This document shows positions 34,541 to 43,158 of a DNA stretch of 64,000 bases, one piece after another. A model generated the notes under the pieces. The model saw nothing but the letters and a program-made list of their open reading frames with translations. It had not been told where the DNA came from and did not search any database. Every line of letters starts with the position of its first letter. Positions within the stretch are counted from its first letter, which is position 1. The DNA comes from Kocuria sp. (GTDB taxonomy: Bacteria; Actinomycetota; Actinomycetes; Actinomycetales; Micrococcaceae). The stretch lies in the NCBI GenBank assembly GCA_030524035.1, contig JAUNHG010000001.1:403250-467249 (forward strand), in the 5' to 3' direction. A program made the position numbers and the translations under genes.

Positions 34541-35431
34541 ATGCACCGGCATTTCAACGGTTTGAAAACCGCCGCCTTATTGGGCGGCATGTGGTTGTTG
34601 TTACTGGTCATTGGGTATGGCATGGCCATGGCCACCAGCAGATCAATCTTCATCCTGTTATTTGCCCTGATCGGTTTGGGAGTCACGGCGTACAGCTACT
34701 GGAATAGTGACAAAATCGCACTGAAATCCATGCGCGCAGTGCCGGTGAGTGAACAGCAAGCTCCAACGCTGTACCGCATGGTCCGCGAATTGTCTCATCA
34801 GGCCGGGAAGCCCATGCCCCGGCTGTACGTTTCCCCCACGTCAAGCCCCAATGCTTTTGCTACGGGCCGGAATCCGCAGAACGCGGCGGTGTGTTGTACG
34901 GAAGGCATCCTGCAATTATTGGATGAACGGGAATTGCGTGGTGTTTTGGGGCATGAACTGATGCACGTATATAACCGTGACATTCTGACATCGTCAGTGG
35001 CGGCAGCAATAGCTGGCGTGATTACATCTGTGGCGCAGATGCTGCAGTTTTCCGCACTTTTTGGGAGCAGGGGATCAGATCGTGGAAATCCCCTTGCGGG
35101 ATTGGCGATTGCGTTTTTAGCACCTGTTGCTGCGGCTGTAATTCAGATGGCGATATCGCGTACCAGGGAGTATGACGCTGATGAAGATGGTGCCAAGCTC
35201 ACCGGTGACCCCATGGCATTGGCCAGCGCGTTACAGAAAATTGAGAACGGAGTGAATGCCCGGCCCTTGAACCCGAACGATCAGCAGGTGGTGAATACGT
35301 CGTCAATGATGATTGCCACCCCGTTCGCTGGGCGTGGCATGACCACGTTATTTCGCACTCACCCGCCCACAGCGGACCGTATTGCTCGCCTGCAGAACAT
35401 GGCACAGGGTGGTGGGTATGTGCAACGCTGA
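34541..35431 (+). CDS. htpX: zinc metalloprotease HtpX
   Basis: Membrane-bound M48 protease of 296 residues that degrades misfolded membrane proteins. The zinc-site motif HELMH lies in VLGHELMHVYNRDI (about residue 137) and the third ligand in REYDADEDGA. Membrane segments are near the N-terminus and after the active site. ATG 34541 is chosen (GAGG 4 nt before the start; family start MHRHFNGLKTA); the frame extends to 34490 without support. It ends before a small hairpin, converging with yajQ. Confidence 0.94.
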   Translation: MHRHFNGLKTAALLGGMWLLLLVIGYGMAMATSRSIFILLFALIGLGVTAYSYWNSDKIALKSMRAVPVSEQQAPTLYRMVRELSHQAGKPMPRLYVSPTSSPNAFATGRNPQNAAVCCTEGILQLLDERELRGVLGHELMHVYNRDILTSSVAAAIAGVITSVAQMLQFSALFGSRGSDRGNPLAGLAIAFLAPVAAAVIQMAISRTREYDADEDGAKLTGDPMALASALQKIENGVNARPLNPNDQQVVNTSSMMIATPFAGRGMTTLFRTHPPTADRIARLQNMAQGGGYVQR

Positions 35432-35449
35432 CTTTGCGGCAGCGCAAAG
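35432..35449. terminator. hairpin between convergent htpX and yajQ
   Basis: Perfect 7-bp stem CTTTGCG / CGCAAAG with a GCAG loop, directly after the htpX stop. No T-tract; a modest bidirectional terminator candidate. Confidence 0.4.
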
Positions 35450-35453
35450 CCAG

Positions 35454-35945
35454 TTACCGGAAGTTCACAAACTGCAGGTCAACGTCCACGTCGGCTGACT
35501 TGAGTAGCGCAATAGTGTCTTGGAGGTCATCGCGCGACTTGGAAGATACCCGCAGCTCATCCCCTTGGATGGTGGCTTTCACGGATTTTGGGGCCTCGTC
35601 GCGGATGATTTTGGAGATTTTTTTCGCCTGATCCTGGGCGATGCCTTCCTTGATGGCAGCGTCAATGCGGAATTCTTTGCCAGACGCGTAGGGTTCGCCA
35701 GCATCAAGGGACTTCAAAGAGATACCGCGTTTGACCAGTTTGGATTCGAAGACATCCAGCACGGCCTGGGCGCGTTCTTGTGAGTTAGCTTTGATCAGGA
35801 TTTTGTCCCCAGAGAAGTCGATTTCAGCACCCACGCCACGGAAGTCGTAACGCTGTGCTACTTCCTTTTGCGCCTGATGTAAGGCATTGGACACTTCCTG
35901 CTTGTCCACTTTGCTGACGATGTCAAACGTTGAATCGCTGGCCAC
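35454..35945 (-). CDS. YajQ-family nucleotide-binding protein
   Basis: 163-residue protein beginning with ASDSTFDIVSKVDKQEVSNAL and containing YDFRG and LRVSSKSRDDLQ, the YajQ (DUF520) pattern. Members bind cyclic di-GMP in some bacteria; whether this one does is not visible. It is placed next to htpX and tRNA-Tyr, as in several actinobacteria. The start follows from the conserved N-terminus. Confidence 0.93.
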   Translation of the reverse strand: MASDSTFDIVSKVDKQEVSNALHQAQKEVAQRYDFRGVGAEIDFSGDKILIKANSQERAQAVLDVFESKLVKRGISLKSLDAGEPYASGKEFRIDAAIKEGIAQDQAKKISKIIRDEAPKSVKATIQGDELRVSSKSRDDLQDTIALLKSADVDVDLQFVNFR

Positions 35946-36083
35946 GGTCTCTCCCCTTGGTGCTGTATGTGTTGTGGGGATGGTGATCGTGCCCCACAGG
36001 TTCCGTGCGCCATTGTATGAGGTGTGATGGATTTGTGATGCTAGTCAAAGGAGCTACCCAGCAAGATCAGCCATGCTGTTGGC

Positions 36084-36479
36084 ATGAACGAATCGCCTTC
36101 CCCGTTGTCCCCCGATCCGCAGCGGCGCTCGCGGATTGCTCATGGTGTGTTGCAGCTGAATCGTCAGGCTTCTCGTACGGGTCGTGCTGCTGTTGGCACC
36201 GTTTTGGCCGCAGCTCTGATTTCCGGCGTGGGCTCAACCCCCGCTATGGCTTGGGAAACAGTCGCTGATCAATCTGCAGTTACTCCACGAAGTGGGGGTC
36301 ACGGTGGTGACCATACCGGCGCAGCAGCGGCTGACTCCGTGACACAGCGGTTGGGGGCGGTAGCCTATGAACTTGACCAGGCGGTGAACCACGGTGAAGT
36401 GACATTGGAGCAGGCCCTGGCCTTCTTCGCTCAAATTCAAGCTCGAGTGATTGACGGCGACGTTCTTGTCACGTCATAA
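36084..36479 (+). CDS. small secreted protein of unknown function
   Basis: 131-residue protein. A long polar N-region precedes a hydrophobic core (AAVGTVLAAALISGVGS) and a signal-peptidase-like site PAMA before WETV, so it is probably exported. The mature part is about 75 residues with a predicted helix (LGAVAYELDQAVNHGEVTLEQALAFFAQIQ). No family was recognised. AAAGGAG lies about 30 nt upstream, too far for ATG 36084, so the start is uncertain. Confidence 0.6.
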   Translation: MNESPSPLSPDPQRRSRIAHGVLQLNRQASRTGRAAVGTVLAAALISGVGSTPAMAWETVADQSAVTPRSGGHGGDHTGAAAADSVTQRLGAVAYELDQAVNHGEVTLEQALAFFAQIQARVIDGDVLVTS

Positions 36480-36607
36480 ACGGTCCGGTGCCAACCTCCT
36501 GGTAGAGGCCATGGATTTGGCCCCAGGGCAGGTGATTCAGTACTGTTGTACCGCTCCTCTTATGGGGAGTTAATCTTCCGGTGGCCTAAAGGTTGCTGGA
36601 GGGTCTT

Positions 36608-36689
36608 GGCAGATTACCCGAGCGGCCAAAGGGGGCTGACTGTAAATCAGCTGGCACTGCCTACGGGGGTTCGAATCCCTCATCTGCCA
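36608..36689 (+). tRNA. tRNA-Tyr (GTA)
   Basis: Class II tRNA of 82 nt with a long variable arm. Acceptor GGCAGAT pairs with ATCTGCC; the anticodon GTA is at 36642-36644 within CTGACTGTAAATCAG; the T-loop GGTTCGAATCC is present. The discriminator base is A and CCA is not encoded. A clear terminator follows. Confidence 0.97.
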
Positions 36690-36713
36690 CCCGGTGTCCT
36701 GCATAGAGGCGCC

Positions 36714-36745
36714 AAATCCCCGGATCGTTACTGGTCCGGGGATTT
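36714..36745 (+). terminator. rho-independent terminator after tRNA-Tyr
   Basis: Perfect 11-bp stem AAATCCCCGGA / TCCGGGGATTT with a 10-nt loop, followed by TGTATTTTC. The best intrinsic terminator in the window. Confidence 0.85.
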
Positions 36746-36838
36746 TGTATTTTCACCAGGTACTGGTTGTGAGCCGGCTCCTGGGGACGACGACTTCCCC
36801 TGGTGGTGAACGCACAAGACAGTCGCAGGGCAGAACCG

Positions 36839-36844
36839 TAGGGT
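36839..36844 (+). promoter_or_regulatory. candidate -10 box (TAGGGT) for thioredoxin
   Basis: TAGGGT ends 7 nt before ATG 36852, the leaderless spacing; the intervening AGGTCTC could instead serve as a weak ribosome binding site. Confidence 0.35.
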
Positions 36845-36851
36845 AGGTCTC

Positions 36852-37229
36852 ATGGCTACGGTTGACATTACGCAAGAAAACTTGCAGCAAACCATCACAG
36901 ACAACGACATTGTGTTGCTGGATTGGTGGGCCGACTGGTGCGGGCCCTGCAAACAGTTCGCCCCAACGTTTGAGGCCGCTTCACAGAAGCACACGGATAT
37001 TGTGTTCGGCAAGGTTGATACGGAAGATCAACAAGCCTTAGCTGCCTCAGCTCAGATTTCGTCAATCCCCACGCTCATGGCATTCCGGGAAGGAATTCTC
37101 GTGTTTTCCCAGCCTGGAGCGCTACCGGAGTCAGCACTGGAGCAGGTGGTGGATGCCGTCAGGAACCTGGACATGGACGATATACGCCAGCAGGTCGCTG
37201 AACAGGAAGCTGGCGATGCACAACAGTGA
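36852..37229 (+). CDS. trxA: thioredoxin
   Basis: Cytoplasmic disulfide reductase of 125 residues. The active site WCGPC is at residues 29-33 in WWADWCGPCKQF, and cis-Pro lies in ISSIPTLMAF. The C-terminal 15 residues are acidic and glutamine-rich, longer than E. coli Trx. It is transcribed alone: a terminator precedes it and another follows. Confidence 0.94.
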   Translation: MATVDITQENLQQTITDNDIVLLDWWADWCGPCKQFAPTFEAASQKHTDIVFGKVDTEDQQALAASAQISSIPTLMAFREGILVFSQPGALPESALEQVVDAVRNLDMDDIRQQVAEQEAGDAQQ

Positions 37230-37250
37230 CCCTTCCACACAGCGTGGAGC

Positions 37251-37288
37251 ACGGGGTGGGGCAGGTCTGATGATCAACCCCACCCCGT
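37251..37288 (+). terminator. terminator after thioredoxin
   Basis: Perfect 11-bp stem ACGGGGTGGGG / CCCCACCCCGT with a 16-nt loop, 21 bp after the trxA stop. The tail TCCCGTTGT is only partly T-rich. Confidence 0.65.
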
Positions 37289-37632
37289 TCCCGTTGTATG
37301 TGGTGGAGCGGCCAGGGGGCTGGAGCGGTGTTGATCATCACCACGGGGCTTGGAGAGGCCGTGAATGCGCTAGGGTGGTGGTCATCATTCCGGTTATTTC
37401 CCCCTGAAACAATCGTGCGTCGGTCTGCTACGAAGGACCTTCGTGGCTGGTAGATGTTTTTCTGGCTCTGCCGTCCTTCACCTGCCCCTGTGGCACGGAT
37501 GGTTGCGGTTTATGACTTTCGACCCCTTGAAGGGATTCGTGTGAGGGAGCGGCCGGAGCCACGTGAGCACCCCATCGAACCCATAGGTTTCGCTGGAAAC
37601 GTGCCTCGAAATAGCTAAGGGAGCAACCTGTC
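37289..37632 (+). promoter_or_regulatory. long gene-free leader before the DEAD-box helicase
   Basis: No gene is seen in these 344 bp. Contents include GTTGATCATCA (37330-37340), which is the exact inverse of TGATGATCAAC at 37268-37278 in the preceding terminator loop, and the palindrome ACGAAGGACCTTCGT (37430-37444). A Shine-Dalgarno sequence AAGGGAG lies before the ATG. Cold-shock helicase genes often have long regulatory leaders, so a structured 5' UTR is a reasonable inference; no known RNA family was matched. Confidence 0.4.
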
Positions 37633-39483
37633 ATGACCCAGCCCACTACCGAGGACCACGCGGATACCCTGAGTGAATCCTCAGGTCCCACATTTGCGGA
37701 TCTTGGTATCGATCCCCGTGTGTTGGCGGCTTTAGAAAACATCGGGTACGAAAAGCCGTCACCCATTCAAGAAGCCACCATCCCGCTGCTGTTGGAGGGC
37801 CGAGATGTAGTGGGTCTGGCTCAAACCGGTACGGGTAAAACGGCAGCATTTGCTGTTCCGGCATTATCACGCCTTGCCGAACTCGCTGATCTCAACGGAT
37901 CCAGCCCATCCACTAAAGTGTTAGTTCTGGCCCCCACCCGCGAGTTGGCGTTGCAAGTGGCGGAAGCTTTCAGCTCATATGCCGTGAATTTGGAAGATTT
38001 TACGGTGCTGCCGGTATACGGGGGGTCTTCTTATGGGCCACAACTTGGCGGCCTGCGCCGCGGCGCTCAGGTGGTCGTTGGAACCCCCGGGCGTGTGATT
38101 GATCACCTCAAGCGTGGGTCCTTAATCCTGGACGACTTGCAATACGTTGTCCTGGACGAAGCTGACGAAATGCTGCGTATGGGGTTTGCCGAGGACGTAG
38201 AAACTATCTTGGCGCAAACTCCGGATGAAAAGCAGGTGGCTCTTTTTTCTGCCACCATGCCGCCGGCTATACGCAAGATCGCCCAACAGTATTTGCGCGA
38301 CCCGGAAGAAATCACAGTCAAGGCCAAAACAACCACGGCTAAAAACATCCGCCAGCGCTACCTACAAGTGATGGGTCCGCACAAATTAGAAGCCATGACC
38401 CGCTTGTTAGAGGTGGAAGAACACGATGGCATTATCGTGTTTGTCCGGACCAAAGCTGCCACAGAAGAAGTTGCGGAAAAGCTACGTGCCCGTGGCCACG
38501 CGGCGGCAGCAATTAATGGCGATATCCCCCAGCAGTTACGCGAAAAAAGCGTTGATCAGCTGCGTGAAGGAAAAATTGACATTCTGGTTGCCACAGATGT
38601 GGCAGCGCGTGGTCTGGATGTAGAACGCATTTCGTTGGTGGTGAATTACGACATTCCCCATGACACAGAATCCTATGTTCATCGCATCGGACGGACCGGG
38701 CGTGCCGGGCGCACAGGCGACGCCATTCTGTTTATGACCCCCCGCGAAAAGTACCTACTGCGGGCGATTGAACGGACCACTCGTCAACCTGTGGAGCAGA
38801 TGCCTATGCCCACGGTGGAAGACGTCAACGCAACTCGACGTCAGACCTTTGCACAGGGCATCACTGATGCCATTGAAGGCGAGGATTTAGCCCTGTTCCG
38901 GGACTTGGTGGAGTCCTACGTCACGGAGCATGATGTTGACCCTGTGGAGGTTGCTGCGGCCTTGGCCGTTATTGCCCAAGATGGCCGCCCGTTCCTGGCG
39001 GAAGAACTGCCGGAACTTCCGAAACGCAAGGACCGCGGTGCCCGACGTCGAGAGGATCGCGAGGGCGGCCACGGCGGACGACAGCGCGCACCGCGATCTG
39101 ATGATGGTAAAGCTACATACTGGATGGCTGTTGGCCATAAACAGCGCGCAGTCCCCGGTGCCATCGTGGGGGCTCTCACTAATGAAGGTGGCCTCAAGGG
39201 CAGTGACATCGGATCGATTGAGATTCGTCCGTCCTTTACCCTGATTGGCTTGCCGGAGAGTCTTTCCCGTGAAGATCTCAAACGTCTGGGCGGCATCAAG
39301 ATTAATGGGCATACCTTGGATCTCCGGTTAGACCGTGGCCCACAAAACGGGGGGAAACCGGGCTCCGGACGTTACCGTGGTGAACGTGGCGGCCATTCGC
39401 AGCGTACGGGCGGGCGTGGTCCCCAGGGTAAAAAAGGTTTTCGTGGGTATGAGCGTTCTGACAAGCGGAAAAAAACCTCCTAA
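37633..39483 (+). CDS. deaD: DEAD-box RNA helicase, CsdA/DeaD type
   Basis: ATP-dependent RNA helicase of 616 residues for cold adaptation, ribosome assembly or RNA decay. Motifs in order: Q motif (GYEKPSPIQEATIP), I (AQTGTGKT), Ia (PTRELALQV), II (VLDEADEML), III (FSATMP), VI (HRIGRTGRAGR). A DbpA-type RNA-binding domain covers about residues 492-570 (YWMAVGHKQRAVPGAIVGAL). The tail is Gly/Arg-rich. ATG 37633 follows AAGGGAG. A long non-coding stretch precedes it. Confidence 0.95.
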   Translation: MTQPTTEDHADTLSESSGPTFADLGIDPRVLAALENIGYEKPSPIQEATIPLLLEGRDVVGLAQTGTGKTAAFAVPALSRLAELADLNGSSPSTKVLVLAPTRELALQVAEAFSSYAVNLEDFTVLPVYGGSSYGPQLGGLRRGAQVVVGTPGRVIDHLKRGSLILDDLQYVVLDEADEMLRMGFAEDVETILAQTPDEKQVALFSATMPPAIRKIAQQYLRDPEEITVKAKTTTAKNIRQRYLQVMGPHKLEAMTRLLEVEEHDGIIVFVRTKAATEEVAEKLRARGHAAAAINGDIPQQLREKSVDQLREGKIDILVATDVAARGLDVERISLVVNYDIPHDTESYVHRIGRTGRAGRTGDAILFMTPREKYLLRAIERTTRQPVEQMPMPTVEDVNATRRQTFAQGITDAIEGEDLALFRDLVESYVTEHDVDPVEVAAALAVIAQDGRPFLAEELPELPKRKDRGARRREDREGGHGGRQRAPRSDDGKATYWMAVGHKQRAVPGAIVGALTNEGGLKGSDIGSIEIRPSFTLIGLPESLSREDLKRLGGIKINGHTLDLRLDRGPQNGGKPGSGRYRGERGGHSQRTGGRGPQGKKGFRGYERSDKRKKTS

Positions 39484-39505
39484 AGACCTCATTGAGGTGG
39501 GTCGG

Positions 39506-39511
39506 TACCCT
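39506..39511 (+). promoter_or_regulatory. candidate -10 box (TACCCT) for the histidine kinase
   Basis: TACCCT ends 7 nt before ATG 39519. GAGG within the gap could also act as a ribosome binding site, so either reading supports the same start. Confidence 0.35.
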
Positions 39512-39518
39512 TGAGGCC

Positions 39519-41060
39519 ATGGCCGCACCAAGATGGATGACGCTGCGGATGGAGCTCAACTCCGTCCGCTCCCGTGTGCTGGCTACCACTATTGTCTGTA
39601 TGGCGTTGACCCTTGCTCTGGTAGGGGGAATTACTCATTACCTCCAGCTCGTCACATTGGAAGAACGTATTCAGCGTGATATCGACCAGGAGGTCAGCGA
39701 GCTCCAACGGCTAGCTGAGCGTGGATCGTTAGGGCCGGTAAATGGTTTGTCCGAAGAATCTGGCTCGGGCTCTACACCAGTGGAAGGGGAGCCGTTCCGG
39801 GACGTTGATCAGCTGCTTTACACCTTCATGACCACCACTGTTCCCGGTGAATACGAAAATTTCATGGTGATTCTGGACGGACAACCAGCGTATGAATACC
39901 TGGGCGCCCCACGGTTTCACCTAGATCATCCACAGCGGTTACAAGCGGTGCACGACCATGCTCAACCGCAAAAAACTGCGATTTTCGATCATGAATTACA
40001 TGGAGAAACATTGCGGATCGGGGTGATTGATGTTTCTTTACCGACCGATGATCGCAGTGCGTATTTAGTAGTTGGTACGGATATTGGGTCACAACGGGCG
40101 TTGGTTTATGACTCTTGGTGGCGTTATGTAGGAATCTCAGCTGCCATGCTGGTGCTGGGTAGCGTGGTGGCGTATTTCTTGGTGGGGCGGGTTACCGGTC
40201 CCATTACCCGACTACGCGAAGCGGCTGAGAACATTACGGTGGATGATCTTCGGCAGAGGGTGCCGGTCGCACAGGAAGATTCCGATGTTGGTCAGCTGGC
40301 TCGCCACTTCAACCACATGTTGGACCGTATTGAAGAAGGGTTTGTGCAGCAACGGCAGTTTTTGGATGACGCGGCACATGAGCTACGCACACCTTTGACA
40401 ATCTTGCACGGAAACCTTGAACTGATGGATTCCCATGCCCCGGAAGACGTGGAGGAAACCCGGGGCTTGCTCCTAGACGAAATTAACCGCATGAACCGTC
40501 TGGTGGAGGACTTGTTGTTACTGGCCAAGTCTCAGCGCCTCGGGTTCATCCACCCGCAGGTGATGGACGTGCCCAGTTTTATGGAATCCACCATGGAACG
40601 ATTGCGGGCGCTGGGCGATCGACAGTGGGTTGTAGAAGGTTCTGTGCAGGGGCAAATAGCGGCTGATCGTCAACGTTTAACTCAGGCTGTGGTGCAGTTA
40701 GCCGCCAATGCGGTGAAATTCTCTCGCCCGGGTGATGTGATCGCGCTTGGTGCCACATGGTCAACAGCTCCCGATGACGTCGCTGCAGCTACTAAGGCCC
40801 GCACCCGCAAATTTCTGAAATTGTGGGTGCGGGATACGGGAATCGGTATTGCCGCAGAAGACCAGAAGCGAATTTTTGAGCGTTTTGGCCGGGTCGAAAC
40901 TGGACGAACAGTGGAAGGCTCCGGGCTGGGGCTGGCCATCGTTGCCGCTATCGCTGAAGGTCACGGTGGCACGGTGCGTTTACGGTCGGAGCTTGGCCAA
41001 GGTTCCACTTTTACCTTGTGGTTACCCGAATACGCTCGATTATCCCAGGGGGAACCGTAG
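39519..41060 (+). CDS. sensor histidine kinase (HAMP, HisKA, HATPase)
   Basis: Membrane kinase of 513 residues. Two helices (about residues 19-38 and 208-228) flank a roughly 170-residue extracellular sensor. HAMP follows, then HisKA with the phospho-histidine in DDAAHELRTPLTIL (about residue 288), and an ATPase domain with AANAVKFSRPGD, WVRDTGIGIAAEDQ and GSGLGLAIVAAIAEGHGG. ATG 39519 is preferred over TTG 39492. Its partner regulator starts 60 bp downstream. The glycosyltransferase cluster after them is a candidate target, inferred from position only. Confidence 0.93.
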   Translation: MAAPRWMTLRMELNSVRSRVLATTIVCMALTLALVGGITHYLQLVTLEERIQRDIDQEVSELQRLAERGSLGPVNGLSEESGSGSTPVEGEPFRDVDQLLYTFMTTTVPGEYENFMVILDGQPAYEYLGAPRFHLDHPQRLQAVHDHAQPQKTAIFDHELHGETLRIGVIDVSLPTDDRSAYLVVGTDIGSQRALVYDSWWRYVGISAAMLVLGSVVAYFLVGRVTGPITRLREAAENITVDDLRQRVPVAQEDSDVGQLARHFNHMLDRIEEGFVQQRQFLDDAAHELRTPLTILHGNLELMDSHAPEDVEETRGLLLDEINRMNRLVEDLLLLAKSQRLGFIHPQVMDVPSFMESTMERLRALGDRQWVVEGSVQGQIAADRQRLTQAVVQLAANAVKFSRPGDVIALGATWSTAPDDVAAATKARTRKFLKLWVRDTGIGIAAEDQKRIFERFGRVETGRTVEGSGLGLAIVAAIAEGHGGTVRLRSELGQGSTFTLWLPEYARLSQGEP

Positions 41061-41120
41061 GGTCAGTGTGATGATTGATGCTTCAGTCCCAAATTCCCTG
41101 GGCTAGTGAAAGGAAATCTG

Positions 41121-41798
41121 ATGGCGAATATCCTCATTGCTGAGGACGAAGCGCGTATCTCCAGGTTTATTCAAAAAGGGCTCCGCTCCTCTGGATTCAC
41201 CACTACCGTAGTGGAGGATGGCGTGACGGCTTTAGACCGTGCCGCTAGCGGGGAGTTTGACCTGATGATTCTGGATGTGGGTCTTCCTCATATGGATGGT
41301 TTCCAGGTGTTATCTGTTTTGCGCAGTATGGGATCGACTATGCCCGTGATTATGTGTACCGCACGGGATTCGGTGGAAGACACCGTGCGCGGCTTGGATA
41401 AGGGAGCCGATGATTACCTTGCAAAACCTTTCCGGTTTCAGGAGCTATTGGCCAGGGTGAATGCCCGGCTGCGTCATACGGCCCCCGCAGGTACGGAGGA
41501 AAAACTCAAATACGGCACACTATCCCTGGACTTTGGCACACGGTGCGCCATTTTGGATTCGGAGGATGGCCAGCAGCAGGTGGAATTATCTGCCCGCGAG
41601 TTCAGTATCGCCAAGGTCTTCTTGGAAAACGCTGGTCAAGTGCTCACCCGTGACCAGTTGCTGGACAAAGTATGGGGGTATGACTTTGAAGGGTCTTCCA
41701 ATGTGGTGGACGTCTATGTCCGGTATCTACGGAACAAGCTAGGTGTGGAGAGATTCGTCACTGTTCGGGGCTTGGGATACCGCCTGGCGGAGGTCTGA
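41121..41798 (+). CDS. OmpR/PhoB-family response regulator
   Basis: Transcription factor of 225 residues. The receiver domain has the acidic pair EDEAR, the phospho-acceptor Asp in LMILDVGLPHMDG and the conserved Lys in GADDYLAKPF. The winged-helix output has VELSAREFSIAKVFLENAG, VWGYDFEGSSNVVDVYVRYLRNKLG and FVTVRGLGYRL. ATG 41121 has AAGGA about 9 nt upstream; GTG 41106 is less likely. Partner of the kinase upstream. Confidence 0.94.
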   Translation: MANILIAEDEARISRFIQKGLRSSGFTTTVVEDGVTALDRAASGEFDLMILDVGLPHMDGFQVLSVLRSMGSTMPVIMCTARDSVEDTVRGLDKGADDYLAKPFRFQELLARVNARLRHTAPAGTEEKLKYGTLSLDFGTRCAILDSEDGQQQVELSAREFSIAKVFLENAGQVLTRDQLLDKVWGYDFEGSSNVVDVYVRYLRNKLGVERFVTVRGLGYRLAEV

Positions 41799-41857
41799 GG
41801 TTATTGGGCTTGACCTGCGTGGACCGCAATATTTCCTTTTCTGATGACGTGTCAACA

Positions 41858-41940
41858 TGATGAGAAAATCCTCATGAACTACTCATAGCCTCATCACCGT
41901 GCACGCCCACAATGGGTATCTATGCCGGATAGGTGCACGG
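41858..41940. promoter_or_regulatory. CTCAT direct repeats and inverted repeat before the glycosyltransferase operon
   Basis: CTCAT occurs at 41871, 41882 and 41890 (periods 11 and 8), with ATGAG on the opposite strand at 41859-41863. Pairs of half-sites one helical turn apart are typical of OmpR-type regulator sites, and such a regulator ends just 60 bp upstream. Nearby, CCGTGCAC (41897-41904) and GTGCACGG (41933-41940) form an inverted repeat. Confidence 0.35.
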
Positions 41941-41970
41941 GTTGAGAACATGAGTAAACAGGGGGCGGGC

Positions 41971-43158
41971 ATGGAGGCCGACGAATTGCGAGTGGTGTTC
42001 TATTCGCATGACTCTCAAGGGTTGGGTCACACCCGTCGTAATGTGGCATTGGCGCATTCATTGGCGCAGCATCTGCCACGGTTGTTAGGGCGTCCCGTCA
42101 CCGGTTTGTTGCTCACGGGTGTCGGGTCAGCAACGGCGCACGAAAAGCCGAAAGGCTTCGACTGGGTGGTATTGCCGGGGATCACCAAAGACGGTGGGGC
42201 CTACGGTCCACGAAACTTGCTGGTCGGTATGGAGCATTTGACCATTCTGCGTTCGCGGTTAATTGAGTCTGCTTTGTTGGGTTTCCGTCCTCATCTGGTG
42301 GTGATTGACCGTCACGCCTGGGGAGTGGACCGTGAGTTGGAAATACCGCTGCGTCGTTTGCGTGCTGAATTCCCCCAGACACGGATTGTGCTGGGATTGC
42401 GGGAAGTGCTGGACGATCCCGCCGTTGCTGTGCGCGAGTGGGAAAAACTCGGTGATCTTAGCGCTTTCCGTGATGTTTACGATCACGTGTGGGTTTACGG
42501 GGACTGTGCCGTGCACGACCCCCTGGCCAGTGGCGAAATTCCAGCTCAGCTGGAGGGCATGGTGCAGTACACCGGGTACTTGGCTGCCGGGCGGCCGGTG
42601 GGTAAACGAACCTCCGGTGTGAGCCGCCCCTATATCGTGTCCATGGCAGGCGGGGGTTCCGACGGTGCCCAGTTACTGACCGCCGCTGCCCGTGCCCGAG
42701 TTGCGCACGGGTACCGGCATTTGGTTATTACCGGGCCGCAAATGAACCCCGCACAGGTGCAACAAATCCAAGACGTGGCCACTGAACGAACCACCGTGGT
42801 GGAAGCGGTACCCGATGCTTTGGTGGAAGTGCTCAACGCTGATGCCGTGATCTCTATGGGCGGCTATAACTCGGTGACTGAAATTCTAACCACTAACACC
42901 CCCGCGTTGATCGTGCCCAGGGAAACCCCCCGTACGGAGCAGCTGATTCGTGCCACAGCCCTGAAAAACGTGGAGGCCGTGGACCTCCTGCGGCTGGACG
43001 AGCTGACCCCACAAGCTATTTCTGCCTGGATCCGTCAGGTGGTGGGGACGGTCAAGTTACGTACTCATTTGGATCTTAGCGGGTTGCAGACCGTGGCTCG
43101 AATGGCTGCCGAAACGCTGGAGCCTTTGGAGCGTTTACAGGGAGCGTTGTTCAGATGA
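41971..43158 (+). CDS. MurG/GT28-like glycosyltransferase
   Basis: GT-B fold enzyme of 395 residues. The N-terminal RVVFYSHDSQGLGHTRRNVALAHSL carries the Gly-rich GXGH loop, and the C-terminal ISMGGYNSVTEILTTNTPALIVPRETPRTEQ is like the sugar-nucleotide site of MurG/GT28. It is not MurG itself (no murein cluster; poor match outside the motifs). ATG 41971 has AGGGGG 5 nt before it; ATG 41950 and GTG 41899 are alternatives. First gene of a five-gene coupled operon; its stop overlaps the next start by 4 nt. Confidence 0.83.
   Translation: MEADELRVVFYSHDSQGLGHTRRNVALAHSLAQHLPRLLGRPVTGLLLTGVGSATAHEKPKGFDWVVLPGITKDGGAYGPRNLLVGMEHLTILRSRLIESALLGFRPHLVVIDRHAWGVDRELEIPLRRLRAEFPQTRIVLGLREVLDDPAVAVREWEKLGDLSAFRDVYDHVWVYGDCAVHDPLASGEIPAQLEGMVQYTGYLAAGRPVGKRTSGVSRPYIVSMAGGGSDGAQLLTAAARARVAHGYRHLVITGPQMNPAQVQQIQDVATERTTVVEAVPDALVEVLNADAVISMGGYNSVTEILTTNTPALIVPRETPRTEQLIRATALKNVEAVDLLRLDELTPQAISAWIRQVVGTVKLRTHLDLSGLQTVARMAAETLEPLERLQGALFR

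Noticed and set aside
33991..34686. Long minus-strand frame opposite the sigma factor's Pro-rich tail
   Set aside because: Ser/Gly repeats arise from the complementary strand of the Pro/Glu/Thr repeats; no domain and no start signal.
36047..36087. Short frame (ATG 36073) coupled to the small secreted protein
   Set aside because: Only four codons, and the AAAGGAG is about 20 nt upstream; no support beyond the overlap.
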